Notes: generated by a model from the letters alone, not told the origin. A stretch of DNA of 64,000 nucleotides from Diphasiastrum complanatum (GCA_029204225.1 CM055104.1:39736527-39800526); one strand, 5' to 3'. Shown: positions 33,229 through 45,709, counted from the first letter of the stretch. A program made the numbers and translations.

Positions 33229-36200
33229 CTATGAAGATCTAAGCATTGATCTTGATATAACTCCAAGATTAGATCTATGCTTGATGAAAGCACTTTTGCT
33301 CAAAGGCTTGGTGAGTAGATCGGCAATACAAGAGGACGAGTTGACATGCTCCAAATAGATTTCTCCTCCAATAAGCTTTTCTCTCACAAAATGGTGTGCC
33401 ACTTCTATGTGTTTGCTTCTTGCATGAAATATGGGATTATTGGCAAGAGCTTAGGCCGAGATGTTATCACACTTGATCATTGGTAGATCATCTTCCTTGA
33501 CGCACTTTATCTCCATTAATAACCTCTTGATCCAAAGCACCCCTTTGGTAGTTGTAGTGAGTGCTTTGTACTCGGCCTCACATGAAGAGAGAGATATTAT
33601 CTTGCTTTTTGGAAAGCCAAGATATTAGATTGCCTCCAAGAAAGATAGTGTATGCACTAATAGACTTTCGATCCATCTTATCACTTGCAATGTCTGAATC
33701 CGAGTAGCCAACAATGGATAGATCTTCACTTTTATAAAGTAGACCATAATCACAAGATGAAGATACATATCTTAGAATCCTCTTGGCCATCTTCCAATGA
33801 TGGATCTTAGGATCTTGCATAAATTGACTCAATTTGTGCACACAAAAACTTAGATCGGGCCTAGTAATGGTAAGCCAAATCAAGGAGCCTACAAGACTCC
33901 TATAAAGTGTGATGTCCTCAAAGGATCTTTCATCACCTTTATTAGGATCTTTTACAATTTGCTCCATTGGAGTATCTATGCTCTTAGAATTTTCCATATA
34001 GAATTTTTTCAACACAGAGTGAGCATATCTAGATTGGCATATAAAGATATGATTTTCATAAAAATCAATTTCTAGGCCTAGGATGTAATGTATCTCTCCT
34101 AGATCTTGCATTTTAAACTCACATCCAAGTGCTAGCTTGGTTTCATCAACTAGCTTGATACAACTTCCACAAAGAATAATGTCATCAACATAAATTAGAA
34201 GAATGACAATATTGCTATCAACAAACTTTAGATACATGGAAGGATCATAGTCACTAAGAGTAAATCCTAGCGAGATAAGAAAAGAGTTAAGTATTGAATA
34301 CCATGATCTTGGTGCTTGCTTGAGTCCATAAAGACTTTTGAAGAGCAAGCACACTTTGGACTCATCCTTGATGAATCCTTGAGGTTGTTCCATATAGATC
34401 TCCTCCTCAAGATAACCATTTAGAAAAGCATTGGATACATCTAATTGGAAAACCTTCCACTTGAAAAAACAAGCAAGAGAAATAAGAATTCTTATTGTCA
34501 CCATCTTTGCAATGGGTGCAAAGGTCTCCTCATAATCAAGGCCATGGATTTGAGAAAATCCTTTGGCACATAATCTTGCTTTATACTTGTTGATGGTGCC
34601 TACATGATTGAACTTGATCCGAAATACCCACTTGCAACCAATCACATGCTTGTTGGATGAAGGATCCACAAGCTCCCATGTATTGTTGGTGATCACTGCA
34701 TCATACTCTTGCTTCATGGCATCATACCACTCCTTGGTATTGAGTGCCTCTTGTACATTCTTTGGCTCTTCATGAGAGACATAAAAAACATAATTAGTGG
34801 AATCAAGATCCACTTGTTTGCCTTTGTCAGCATATGAGAGCCTCTTAGGCTCGGATCTATCTCTCATGGATCTTCTTGGTGAGAAAATCTGAGGAGAGTC
34901 TTCTCAACCCCATCACATCATGATTGTCTTCAAAATCAATAACTGGTGATGCATACATAGACTTCTTGATCTCGGCCTCTTCAAAAGATGAGTGTTGATC
35001 TTCATGAAAGACAACATCTCTACTTTCAATAACTTGAGAAGTAGAGAGTATAAAGACTCTATAGGCCTTCTTGTGGATGAGTATCCAACCATGATCCCTT
35101 TGCATGCACTAGGATCTTCCTTCTTCCTTGTTTCCAAGGGAATATGGGCAAAGCATATGCATCCAAAAACTCTAAGGTGATCAACCTTAGGCTTCTTCAA
35201 ATATAAGATTTCATATGGTGACTTTCCTCCAAGAGCTATATGTGGGATCCTATTGCAAAGATAATTTGCACAATTAATGGCTTCTCCCCAAAAATATTTG
35301 GGCAAAGATGCCTCAATTCTCATAGATTTTGCACATTCACATAGAGATCTATTCCTTCTCTCGGCCACTCCATTTTGAGATGGAGAGTAGGCACAAGAGA
35401 ACTCTCTTTTGATGCCTTCAAGCTCACAAAAATCATAATATTTATTGGAGATATATTCCCACCTCCATCAATTCTAAGAGCTTTATTCTTGAATGAGAAT
35501 TGCTTGTCTACATAAGCTTTGAAAATTAAGAAAATGATCAAACAACATAGATTTAGAAGCAAGAAGATATATCCAAGTGAATCTTGTGAAATTATCAATG
35601 AAAGTAACAAAACAAGTGGCTCCTCCCTTGCTTGTAGTTGATGAGAAATGCACATCCGAGTGGATTAACTCCAAAGGATGCTTGATTTTGATAGAAGATC
35701 CTGTAAATGGCTTTTTGTGAGATTTAGCAATAGCACAAGCCTCACAAGGCTTGATCTTCTTGGAGAATGACTTTGGCAAGCCAATAGCTTTGGCTTCTTT
35801 GATCATAGAGAGCATGGATTTGTAGTTGGGATGTCCCAACCTCCTATGCCATAATTCTTCCATAGAGAGCAAGTATCTCATCATTCTTCTTGATAGTGCA
35901 AGTATCAACATTGAATTTTACATCAAGGCCATTATCAAGAAATTGGCCAAATAACTTTAGAGAGAGAAAAAACTTTAGAGGATGCAAGCTTCAAGGGAAT
36001 GTTCCCTATGCCTTCAATAGGACATTCAAAATCATTTGCAATGTATATTGATTTCTTGACTCCATCATAAGGTGCAATAGAAGAGAAAGAGTCCTTGGAG
36101 CTACACATATGTGAAGAGGCTCCACTATCAATATACCATAGGCCGTCCTTCTTGAAATGAGTAGATGAGAAACTAGAGACCATAAGAGATCCCTGTCCAT

Positions 36201-36289
36201 CACTTGCAATAGTGTCTTCCTTCTCATTGGTAATGTTGGCTTGCTTGAGTTGATTCTTCTTCTTGAAGCAATAGGTGGCATAATGGCCT
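33229..36289 (-). pseudogene. Decayed copia pol of element copia-3
   Basis: Read right to left: the second half of the CCHC knuckle (GHYATYCFKKK, at 36289), protease DSGASSHM near 36110, integrase zinc block LWHRRLGHPN...CEACAIAK near 35840-35720, integrase core HSDVHF and FIDNFTRFTW near 35670-35580, AERRNRSLCECAKS near 35365, FWGEAINCANYLCNR, then a 429-residue reverse transcriptase/RNase H frame (34867-33578) with YVDD at about 34190. A 2-bp loss in a TC run near 33595 moves the last RNase H part into another frame, ending with ADLLTKPLSK. At least five frame breaks make it dead. It closely resembles copia-1 in protein. Confidence 0.85.
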
Positions 36290-36991
36290 TGTGAAGAATT
36301 GCCAAAAATTGGCAAATCTAGCTTGATAAAAAAAACCATGTAGAATAGTGTAAATTGTGTACACAAGTGGGTCCCACACATGTGAGGCCATGATGCCACA
36401 TGGGAAGCCCATCCTAATGTAGGTTAGGTCAAGTCAAGGGAGTTGGTCATGTCTATTTGGTGGTCATCCCTACTTTATAGGACCTACACCTAAGTTTAAG
36501 GTGAAAATTTGACCAACTAGCTGCCTACCAAGCATAACTCTAGGAAATAGACTAGGGTTTCATTTTAGGTCAAGGAGAGTGAGTTAACTTCCTTATTACA
36601 TGCTGGAAATCCACCTAACTTCAAGAAGGAAGTCGAATTTGCTATGTATTCCCTCTCTCCATAGTGAGAAGATAGAAAATTTTTGGAGCTCATTGGCAAT
36701 CTCAAGCTAGTTCACTATGTACATTGAGTTTTTGTGATCCAAATGAAACCAAATCAATTTCTACTTGTTTCTCAGGTTGAAGCCGTACTACAGCCTGTAT
36801 TACACACGTGTGGGCTCGGATTTCAATGTTTATCAATGCTTTTGATTGTTAATGCTTGTTGTTTGTCAAATTGCCAATCTAGATCAACATTTTTGTGTCT
36901 AGTTTTTTGATAGATTGTTAAGCAAGCATCCAATCACTCTTGTGGATCTTTTGTAGATCCATTTATGGTCCTAAAGTACAGTACTTTCACA
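36290..36991 (+). repeat. 5' LTR of copia-2
   Basis: It begins TGTGAAGAATTGCC and ends TTTCACA before the primer site. Against the 3' LTR I count about five substitutions and two single-base length differences. It carries a CACACGTGTG palindrome near 36803. Confidence 0.92.
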
Positions 36992-37004
36992 TGGTATCAG
37001 AGCC
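36992..37004 (+). other. Primer binding site of copia-2
   Basis: TGGTATCAGAGCC follows the LTR at once. It is the same initiator-Met type site as in copia-1 and copia-3. The leader 37005-37389 contains two similar blocks (near 37081-37160 and 37252-37345), a partial internal duplication. Confidence 0.88.
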
Positions 37005-37389
37005 AAGTACAAGAGCATAAGCCATTGATCTAATGCAAATCCATTTTTAGCAAGTTTTGGTGCTAAAAACTAGTCGTGAGGGAGTGCTAGAACTGAGATT
37101 ATAAGTCCATTTGTTGGATAAGAAATCTAATTTGTGTGAAACGCTACAAGCGAGAGACCTTAGTGAGTTTCTAGAGACAATCAAATCCATTTCTTGGCAA
37201 GATTTGTTTGAAAGTAATTTTCACTTCATCTTATCTTCATTCCAGCTTTGTGAGGGAGTGATAGAACTGTGATTATAAGTCCATTTGTTGGATTAGAAAT
37301 CAAATTTGAGTGAAACACTGCAAGTGTGAGACCTTTGTGAGTTTCAAGTCAATCAAATCTATTTCTTGTTTGTAGAAGTCACTAGTAAG

Positions 37390-39411
37390 ATGGGATCTGC
37401 TGGAGCATACCTTCTAGAAGCTAGTGAGAGGTTGAATTCTACAAATTATGCTATTTGGAAGGTTAGAATGGAGTCACTATTGGTGCTCCAAGACCTTTAT
37501 GAGTTCTTGATTGAAGATGAAGATGAACCTCTAGGTGCACAGGAGTTAGCTAGATACAAGAAGAGATCTAGGCTTGCACTTCATTGTGTGAAGATGAATG
37601 TGAGCAATGATTTGTTGAGAGAAGTATCAGCATGTACTAATGCTAAAGAGGCTTGGGAGTCTTTAAAATCAATCTATGAGTCTAGCAACACTTCTAGAGT
37701 TCTTATGCTTAGAAATCAAATTTTGCAAAGCATGAGGAGAAGTGAGGAGAGTGCACAGGATTATGTACTCAGAATCAAGTCTCTAAATAGGGAGTTGGCT
37801 TCCATTGGAGAGAAGATTCATGATGGAGAGCTTGTACAAATTGTCCTTAATGGTCTAGGAGATGACTTTGCAAATTTGGTCCAAAGTTTTGCCATCCAAG
37901 ACACTTTGCCAACTATAGAAAAACTTCACAGTGTATTAATGGTTGAAGAGTGTAGGATGCTCCATGCAAAATCTAGGATGAGTTCCTTGTCTTTGCAGGT
38001 TGGTGATGAGAAAGCCAATTTCTCATTCAAGGGCAAAAAGAAGACCAATGGAAAGAAGAAGCATCCAAAGGAGGCCAAAGAAGAGGATGATGCATCAAGT
38101 TCAAAGGACAAGTCAAAGCAAAAATGCTTCGTTTGTGGAAGGAAGGGACATTATGCATCTGAATGCTACAAGAGGCTAAGAGCACAAGTGGAGGAGGACA
38201 AAAAAGGAAACCTTGCAAAGGAGGAGGAGGATGAAGTAGATGTATTCTTGATGGCATCTACATCCTCATCAACAAGCAATAGCAATTCAAGAGACAATTG
38301 GTGGATCGACAGTGGGGCTGACTCCCACATGTCTTGTGAGAAGGACTTTTTCTCAACCTTACACTCATTCAATGATGCTAAAAAGTTTGTCTTTACTGCA
38401 AATGATGAAGAGTGTAGGATAGATGGTGTTGGCACCATCTCTTTGTGTCTAGAATCCTCAAAATGCATGGATCTAGAAAATGTTCTTTATGTACCATCAA
38501 TCACCAAGAATATGCTTAGTGTTGGTCTACTCTTAGAAAGTGGTTTGGATGTCCACTTTAAGCATGGTGTTTGCTTCATCTTGAAGAATGATGTTTGCAT
38601 TGCAAAGGGATTTAAACATGGAAGATTGTTTAAGTTGGAAGCTAGTGTTGCTTTTGAAAGAATGAGCTTGGCAAAGGAGGAGATCACTCAAGAGGAGATC
38701 TTGGCAAAGTGTGATTTTGCTTGCATTGAGGAGGAGCATCAAAAGGAGGAAGATCTTGAGGATCAGCCTCAAAGCATGAGAGTTCCAAGGGAGTCCTCAA
38801 TGACAATGGCCGAGTCATCAAATTGCATGCAAATTGTCCATTCAAGTGTGCATCTTGCAAGGGTGGTGAGCATTGGAGAGTCTACTATCTTCGAATACTT
38901 TTTGGAAAGTAGTAGTAGACATGAGGTGACTTGTTTCTTATCTTTAAGATCCATGGTGTTTATTACTTTGTATGACAAGACAATGAAATGGGATGCTTTG
39001 AAATCTACATTTGTTGTTGATAAAGCAATTTCATTGGATAACTATTTTTGTAAAAGTTTGAATAGAGTCATAAAAGATGAAACATCATTTGCTTTGGAAA
39101 TCTTTGTGTCCACATGCTTTGTGCATGATCATTCCAATGTAAGGACCAAAGATGATCCTATTTCAATGATAGGAATAATGGTAGTGTTTTGCTCTTCAAG
39201 TAGAGATTGTAGAATCTACTTGTTTTCAGCCAAAGAATTTGTCAATGGTGGAAATGTGATCTTTCAAGAGTGGAAGATTTGTAAACTTGAAGAAGCACCT
39301 TTGGATCAACACATTATTCAATTCATTGATGTTTTGGAGTCAAGTCAAGTGGAGGATCAAGCTCAAGAGGACTCCAAGAAGAATCTTGAGTATCAAGATG
39401 GAGCCATCTAG
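37390..39411 (+). CDS. Gag-protease protein of copia-2 with degenerate integrase tail, 673 aa
   Basis: The start is the ATG at 37390, because it aligns with the copia-1 start; the frame upstream of it has no ATG. Residues 1-235 are copia gag, the CCHC knuckle CX2CX4HX4C is at 246-259, protease DSGADSHM at 307-314, and the pre-integrase block runs to about 435. Beyond that the integrase zinc block and DDE triad are missing. A strongly diverged remnant (FVSTCFVH...DCRIYLFSAKEF...NVIFQEW, about 570-640) still aligns with the end of copia integrase. The frame stays open throughout. Such elements supply gag in cis or trans and need polymerase from a relative. Confidence 0.85.
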   Translation: MGSAGAYLLEASERLNSTNYAIWKVRMESLLVLQDLYEFLIEDEDEPLGAQELARYKKRSRLALHCVKMNVSNDLLREVSACTNAKEAWESLKSIYESSNTSRVLMLRNQILQSMRRSEESAQDYVLRIKSLNRELASIGEKIHDGELVQIVLNGLGDDFANLVQSFAIQDTLPTIEKLHSVLMVEECRMLHAKSRMSSLSLQVGDEKANFSFKGKKKTNGKKKHPKEAKEEDDASSSKDKSKQKCFVCGRKGHYASECYKRLRAQVEEDKKGNLAKEEEDEVDVFLMASTSSSTSNSNSRDNWWIDSGADSHMSCEKDFFSTLHSFNDAKKFVFTANDEECRIDGVGTISLCLESSKCMDLENVLYVPSITKNMLSVGLLLESGLDVHFKHGVCFILKNDVCIAKGFKHGRLFKLEASVAFERMSLAKEEITQEEILAKCDFACIEEEHQKEEDLEDQPQSMRVPRESSMTMAESSNCMQIVHSSVHLARVVSIGESTIFEYFLESSSRHEVTCFLSLRSMVFITLYDKTMKWDALKSTFVVDKAISLDNYFCKSLNRVIKDETSFALEIFVSTCFVHDHSNVRTKDDPISMIGIMVVFCSSSRDCRIYLFSAKEFVNGGNVIFQEWKICKLEEAPLDQHIIQFIDVLESSQVEDQAQEDSKKNLEYQDGAI

Positions 39412-39743
39412 GCTCAATCATATGGATCAAGCAAGACAAGTTGTCTTTGGCAACATTATTTATGCACTTAATATTTTCATTGATGTATCTTCAAGTGCAC
39501 AAAATGCCTTGGAATCCATGGCTTGGCATGATGTTTAGTTTTGAAGTGTGCTACATGTATATAGACACATTTATGGAACATCTTGTAAGGGATCCTCTAA
39601 GAGGTGGTGAAATATCCTTCATGGACATCATTCTCTATTGGAGTCTCAAAAGTTCCTTGTTTGTATCTGGATAGACACTTCTAAAAGCTTTCATTCATCT
39701 ATCAAGAGAGTTGTAAATAGATCAAGCTAAATTTGAGGAGGAG
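39412..39743 (+). pseudogene. Reverse transcriptase remnant and purine tract of copia-2
   Basis: Positions 39555-39674 give IDTFMEHLVRDPLRGGEISFMDIILYWSL. This matches the IDTPMEH...SFEDITL(F/Y) segment that joins reverse transcriptase to RNase H in copia-1 and copia-3. The catalytic YVDD part and RNase H are deleted. AAATTTGAGGAGGAG at 39729-39743 is the purine tract before the 3' LTR. Confidence 0.8.
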
Positions 39744-40447
39744 TGTGAAGAATTGCCAAAAATTGGCAAATCTAGCTTGATAAAAAAAAACCATGTAGAA
39801 TAGTGTAAATTGTGTACACAAGTGGGTCCCACACATGTGAGGCCATGATGCCACATGGGAAACCCATCCTAATGTAGGTTAGGTCAAGTCAAGAGAGTTG
39901 GTCATGTCTATTTGGTGGTCATCCCTACTTTATAGGACCTACACCTAAGTTTAAGGTGAAAATTTGACCAACTAGCTGCCTACCAAGCATAACTCTAGGA
40001 AATAGACTAGGGTTTCATTTTAGGTCAAGGAGAGTGAGTTAACTTCCTTATTACATGCTGGAAATCCACCTAACTTCAAGAAGGAAGTCGAATTTGCTAC
40101 GTATTCCCTCTCTCCATAGTGAGAAGATAGAAAATTTTTGGAGCTCATTGGCAATCTCAAGCTAGTTCACTATGTACATTGAGTTTTTGTGATCCAAATG
40201 AAACCAAATCAATTTCTACTTGTTTCTCAGGTTGAAGGCCGTACTACAGCCTGTATTACACACGTGTGGGCTCGGATTTCAATGTTTATCAATGCTTTTG
40301 ATTGTTAATGCTTGTTGTTTGTCAAATTGCCAATCTAGATCAATATTTTTGAGTCTAGTTTTTTGATAGATTGTTAAGCAAGCATCCAATCACTCTTGTG
40401 GATCTTTTGTAGATCCATTTATGGTCCTAAAGTACAGTACTTTCACA
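39744..40447 (+). repeat. 3' LTR of copia-2
   Basis: It nearly equals 36290-36991, with about 0.7% substitution. It ends TTTCACA and is followed by the second target copy AGCCT. Confidence 0.92.
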
Positions 40448-40452
40448 AGCCT

Positions 40453-40863
40453 TTCTTGCCACAATAAAAGCACTTGATCTTCTTCTTCTTGAGCTTGGAT
40501 GATGAAGCATTAGAGGAATCATCTATGAATATCTTTTACTCTCAAAACATAACTAGATGCACTCTCATCACTCTTTTGGCTAATTTGAAAGATTTGATTC
40601 CTAAGAGTGAGAATCCTAGAGGTATTCTTAGCCTCATAGATAGTCTTGAGACAATCCCAAGCTTCTTTGGCTGTTGTACAAGTACCTATCTCTCTCAATA
40701 TCTCATTAGAGACATTCATCTTAATGTAGTGGATAGCCATCCTAGCTCTCTTTTTGTATTTTTGAACCTCTTGAAGAACTTGTGGTTCTTCTTCAAGGCC
40801 CAATAATAGAGTACTATCTCCTCCTATGAAAGATCTTGCAACCATTTGTGAATTGATTCTCAC
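40453..40863 (-). pseudogene. Decayed gag of copia-3
   Basis: On the minus strand this is the gag N-terminal part (EEPQVLQEVQKYKKRARMAIHY...SRILTLRNQIFQ...SYVLRVKD) and then CFYCGKKG, the first half of the CCHC knuckle, at 40474-40453. The second half lies at 36289 beyond copia-2. The first 40-45 residues typical of copia gag are missing, and the middle of gag between the two blocks is deleted. Confidence 0.8.
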
Positions 40864-41466
40864 TAGCTACACAAATCTCTCTAAAACAAGATCTATTTCA
40901 CATAAAATGATGGAGTATGGGCAAAGTTAGGATCAAACACTCTTAGCACGTGTGAAGTACACTAAGAAACCAAATTTGACTCAAATACAATGATATTGTA
41001 TGAAATAAAATGGCTAAAATCTCAAAACAGTGCCTAGATCAAATATAGATGAAATTGGTAAGCATATCAACCAAGCAATCTCTTGACCAAACCAAATGTG
41101 TCCACCTAGGTCTAGGTGCCCTACCTAATCCTCTTCAAAAGCTTATAACTTTTGAATGGCTCAACCAAATGGAATGAAACTGGTTGCATTAGAAACTAGA
41201 CAAAAATAGCTTCAAAACAAGCTATCAAACAAGATAAATGGATCAAGCATGAGAGAGAACTTCCAAACTGAAATTGGATGTTCCTCACACGTGTCTGAGC
41301 ACCTGATTTCGTACAGTACCAGGTCAGACCCAATCAATGTCCTTTTGATCTCTTTTGATCCAAAATTGAACAAGATAGCTAGGAAAATGGACCTTGACAA
41401 TTTCTAGCTCAAGATTGATGAATAATTTTCACTTAAATGGATCAAAATGCATAATAACCTTAAGTA
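40864..41466 (-). mobile_element. Leader region of copia-3
   Basis: Non-coding DNA between the primer site and gag. It includes CACGTGTGAAG near 40949 and CACACGTGTCTGAGC near 41286, the palindrome type seen in the other copia leaders and LTRs. Confidence 0.6.
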
Positions 41467-41479
41467 GGCTCTGATACCA
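41467..41479 (-). other. Primer binding site of copia-3
   Basis: The minus strand reads TGGTATCAGAGCC, directly adjoining the LTR remnant at 41480. Confidence 0.8.
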
Positions 41480-41790
41480 TGTTGATTTCACACGTGTGGA
41501 TTGTCCACAACATGTACTTGTGATCTCCTAAGGTGTATAGATGCACCAAGGTCAAGACTAGATTGAGATTCAAGATCTATCTTTGATTCTATGGCAAAAA
41601 CACACTACTACATGCATTCAATCACTTCCAACTCTCACTCACACGTGGGAAGTATTGAAAAATTATTCTAAGTAAGAACAAGATGCTCTCCTCGAGTAAA
41701 AACACATTTAAATCCATTTCCTGACTGCTTGTTGTCATGACAACAAAACATATTCCAAAAAAGTATGCAAAGCCACCTGCAAAGTGCTCG
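41480..41790 (-). repeat. 5' LTR remnant of copia-3
   Basis: In plus sense it begins TGTTGATTTCACACGTGTGG next to the primer site. The outer end that should read like 33200-33210 is not found before LIR-1 right-arm sequence begins near 41800, so the LTR is truncated. Confidence 0.55.
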
Positions 41791-41799
41791 TTATTGTAA

Positions 41800-42890
41800 C
41801 CACTGCAAACGTATGTGCGCCCGGTGCATGCAAGCTAGGAATCAAGCAGTGCCGATGCACGTGCTACTTTGTTGCGTTTCTTCTAATCTCAGAAATTCAT
41901 TGATCTGCACATGCGATGATGGCAAACTTTTGCCTCTGATTTCAAAATAGATCAACGCTCCAAACTGTGCCAAGTGATTGTTGCGTTTTCTGATTTCAAA
42001 ACAAATAAACGCTCCAAAGTTCAAAGTGTGCCAAAATTTGAGTGGTGGGTGGTATTGGTTATGGCTCTAGAGTCTAGGTAAAGCCGCCTGGAAGTCTTTG
42101 TTGAAGAAAATTTCAATTGTAATTTAAGATGATTATACAATACAAAATTATTCAATAAATTAGACATTTTATAAAAAGCATATAAATATTTATGATATCA
42201 AAATTCTTCAAACTAGGATACCTAGCAAACACAGAGAGCATTATAAATATTTTAATTACTGATTACAAGATGTAAAATTGATGACACAAATATAAAAAGA
42301 ATCTTAGATTATCACGTTAAATGCCACTAGATTTAATATAGTATTAGTTTTACATTTAACAGAATACTTTTATTGGAAATGTGAAGACCTTGAGTGTTAT
42401 ATATATATATATATATATATTAGAACGATTTCATTTTCATTTTCAATATTGTTTACATTTTCAAATAATCAAGATACTATTAGAAGAATCTACTTATGGC
42501 TAGATATATCCGATGTCATTGGCGCTTCAAGGTTGTTTGATGACCTAGGTTGAGTATCGTCATCATGTGACCACCTTTGAATGTTTATTTTGAATTTGAC
42601 AATATGTTAGATAGCTACAAACGTCACGAGTTTATAATTTCTAACGCTTCATCTTCAAAAAATCTAAGATTGGCTCTATATATAGGCTTGAGCTGGACTT
42701 TGGTGGCATAAAGAGTTTATTGACATGCCATCTGATGTGGTACTAGCACATCCTGCAAATTCAATATTGGATATGACACGATGCAATATAAGTTGGTCAT
42801 GTAATGGTTAAAATTTATTAAGGCTTTGATATCTATGCTTGGGTATTCATTTGCTTACACTATAGTGTCTTTAAGCACTAACGTCCATTT
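41800..42890 (-). repeat. Right arm of inverted repeat LIR-1
   Basis: Reverse complement of 30987-32420. Matching landmarks include GATCTGCACATGCGATGATGG at 41900, CTAGGATACCTAGCAAACAC at 42215, a short TA run at 42399-42420, and CACTATAGTGTCTTTAAGC near 42860. It lacks the two extra segments of the left arm. Confidence 0.8.
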
Positions 42891-42891
42891 G

Positions 42892-43165
42892 AACTTTTAA
42901 ACGGCAACTCGAATTGAGACGATTACGGTGCCATTAGAAAGCCCTCGACGTGAGCTTTTCAACGACACCCAACTGGTCAAAGCGGTCAATTGAGCTTGAA
43001 AGAGATATTGGGTTGACCAAGAGTTGACCGACAAAAACTTTGACTGGCCATAAGTTCTTCACCGTAGCTCAAAACTATGTCATCTTGCATGTCATTGAAA
43101 AGCTCTCGTCGAGGGCTTTCTAATGGCACCATAATCGTCTCAATCCGAGTTGTCGTTCAAAAGTT
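42892..43165. mobile_element. Long-inverted-repeat MITE, 274 bp
   Basis: The first and last roughly 75 bp are inverted repeats of about 90% identity (AACTTTTAAACGGCAACTCG at left against the complement of CGAGTTGTCGTTCAAAAGTT at right). Both arms contain GGTGCCATTAGAAAGCCCTC. A short spacer separates them. It lies exactly at the outer end of the LIR-1 right arm. Confidence 0.75.
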
Positions 43166-43396
43166 GCACTATTTTTTGCTGAGTTGCATACTATACTACA
43201 AATAAAATGGCTTATTTACGGGCTGCCCCCGATGCAAAATTACAGTTCTTTTAAAAAGAAAAGATAATCAATTTGAAGGAGCTACGTTACGTAGATTTCA
43301 AATTTGAGTGTCTTGATTGGACCATGTAGAAGAAACTTTTGAGAAAAAAATGAAAGGTATCTTCTTGAAAGGCCCCTTTATGCTCAAATTTTCTCT
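43166..43396. other. Spacer with a dispersed repeat
   Basis: It contains the block similar to 22770-22910 (GCTACGTTACGTAGATTTCAAA onward). No gene. Confidence 0.4.
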
Positions 43397-44884
43397 AATG
43401 AGACCTCGAAATATGTGGACTTGTTTAAGGCAGTATACCGTCACTTATTCCGAGATGCATTCCGACCTCTGCTCATAAACTTTTATATTTCAGAAAAAGA
43501 TTTCTGATAAACATTAGCAAGTTGTCCCTGAACAATGCTATATTATTACCACATTAGCTACTATATCAAGATTAGAAAAATTCCTAGCCTAGTTGATACA
43601 TCAAAATGAACAAAATGTGACTCAACAAGGCAACATTTTTTAGAATCTTTCACCATAATGAAGCCTTATTGATCCCTTCTTGATCACGTTTGTCCTTGAT
43701 TCAAGGGATTTCTTAGAAAATGTTTTTATGAAACCACTAGCGAACTCCATAGTTGGCCTAAGAAAACAATTGATTCTCACTCTCAACAATTGACATAGTC
43801 TAATGCTCTAATCTTTAATCCTCATGATTTTTCAAGTATAGTTTGGCCAATAAATAGTGAGCGATAGGATGAGTGCCACAAAGTTCTTCACCATGAAAAA
43901 TGATTCACTCTCGTCCAATGTCAAGAATCTTGAATTCTTTTACCTTGTTTAAGTAAAAAAGAATGAACACACAAATAATGAGTTAATATCTAATCATCCC
44001 TAATATAGTGAAATTCACTGGAGTAACTTGCATTCAAATTTAAAGTCTTGATTTCCATATGCAATCACCTCTAATAGACTCACTCGGGTCCAAGACTCTT
44101 ATTGTAAGAGTTGGAATGGGTCTTATTTGATTTAAAATCAAACTATTTCAAATCATGAGAATTCGAGTAAAGGTAATGAATGATCTACCAACAGGGGCCG
44201 GAATAGACTTCGGAATAGGTGGATCTGTTTCAGACAGTATACCATGACCTATTCCGAGGATAAATATTAGCATTTTTGAGTTTTTTTTTTTTAAATTGCA
44301 GTTTTCAAGTGATTTGTTGCTTAATTAAATTGCTGCCTAATCATTTTACTCCTTAGCAAAATCTGCCATACCATTGCAACAATTTTCTTAATCTCATATA
44401 ACATTGAAGCAACACTTATTTTGATTGTACCAGACCGAAAGTTCCTATTTGCGATTGTTGTCCATAGATTATTAGTTTCAATTTTCTTAACTAGGCATAT
44501 TGGTGATTGTGTTTGTCCTTCAAGTACAGCTTGACCAATAATTGACCACCATTATTTGATTTTAGAGCCTTGATAGTCTTGTTGAGTTGGTTTCAAAACA
44601 TATGTTTGAATCAAGTTATACAAAAATTTCAATAATATTTTGAAACATGTTTATCACCATTATTTGATCTTAGTGGCTTGATAGTAGTATACTTGGCTTT
44701 CTAGAAGATACATACAAGTTGAGTCCAACAAATCCATTAATAAAGATTAGTCTCACTCCAACAAGACTTAGGAAGTGACATTTCTGATAAAATTACTTTA
44801 GCACATTACATAAAATCCACCATCGAATGGATTCAAGAAAATAGTCAAATGCAAAGAGTTAAGAGCCTCGAGTTTTGTCATTTA

Positions 44885-45709
<825 letters not shown>

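Larger units (their letters stand above)
36290..40447 (+). mobile_element. Non-autonomous copia element copia-2 (gag-protease only)
   Basis: A 4.16-kb element with LTRs of 702 and 704 bp, a primer site, one open frame for gag and protease, a polypurine tract and no reverse transcriptase. The flanks GGCCT (36285-36289) and AGCCT (40448-40452) form a target duplication with one mismatch. The insertion splits the CCHC knuckle codons of copia-3. Its structure fits the terminal-repeat gag-only class (TR-GAG). Confidence 0.88.

Noticed and set aside
37366-37389. Eight extra codons upstream of the copia-2 gag start
   Set aside because: The upstream position is TTG, not ATG, and the ATG at 37390 aligns with the start of copia-1 gag.
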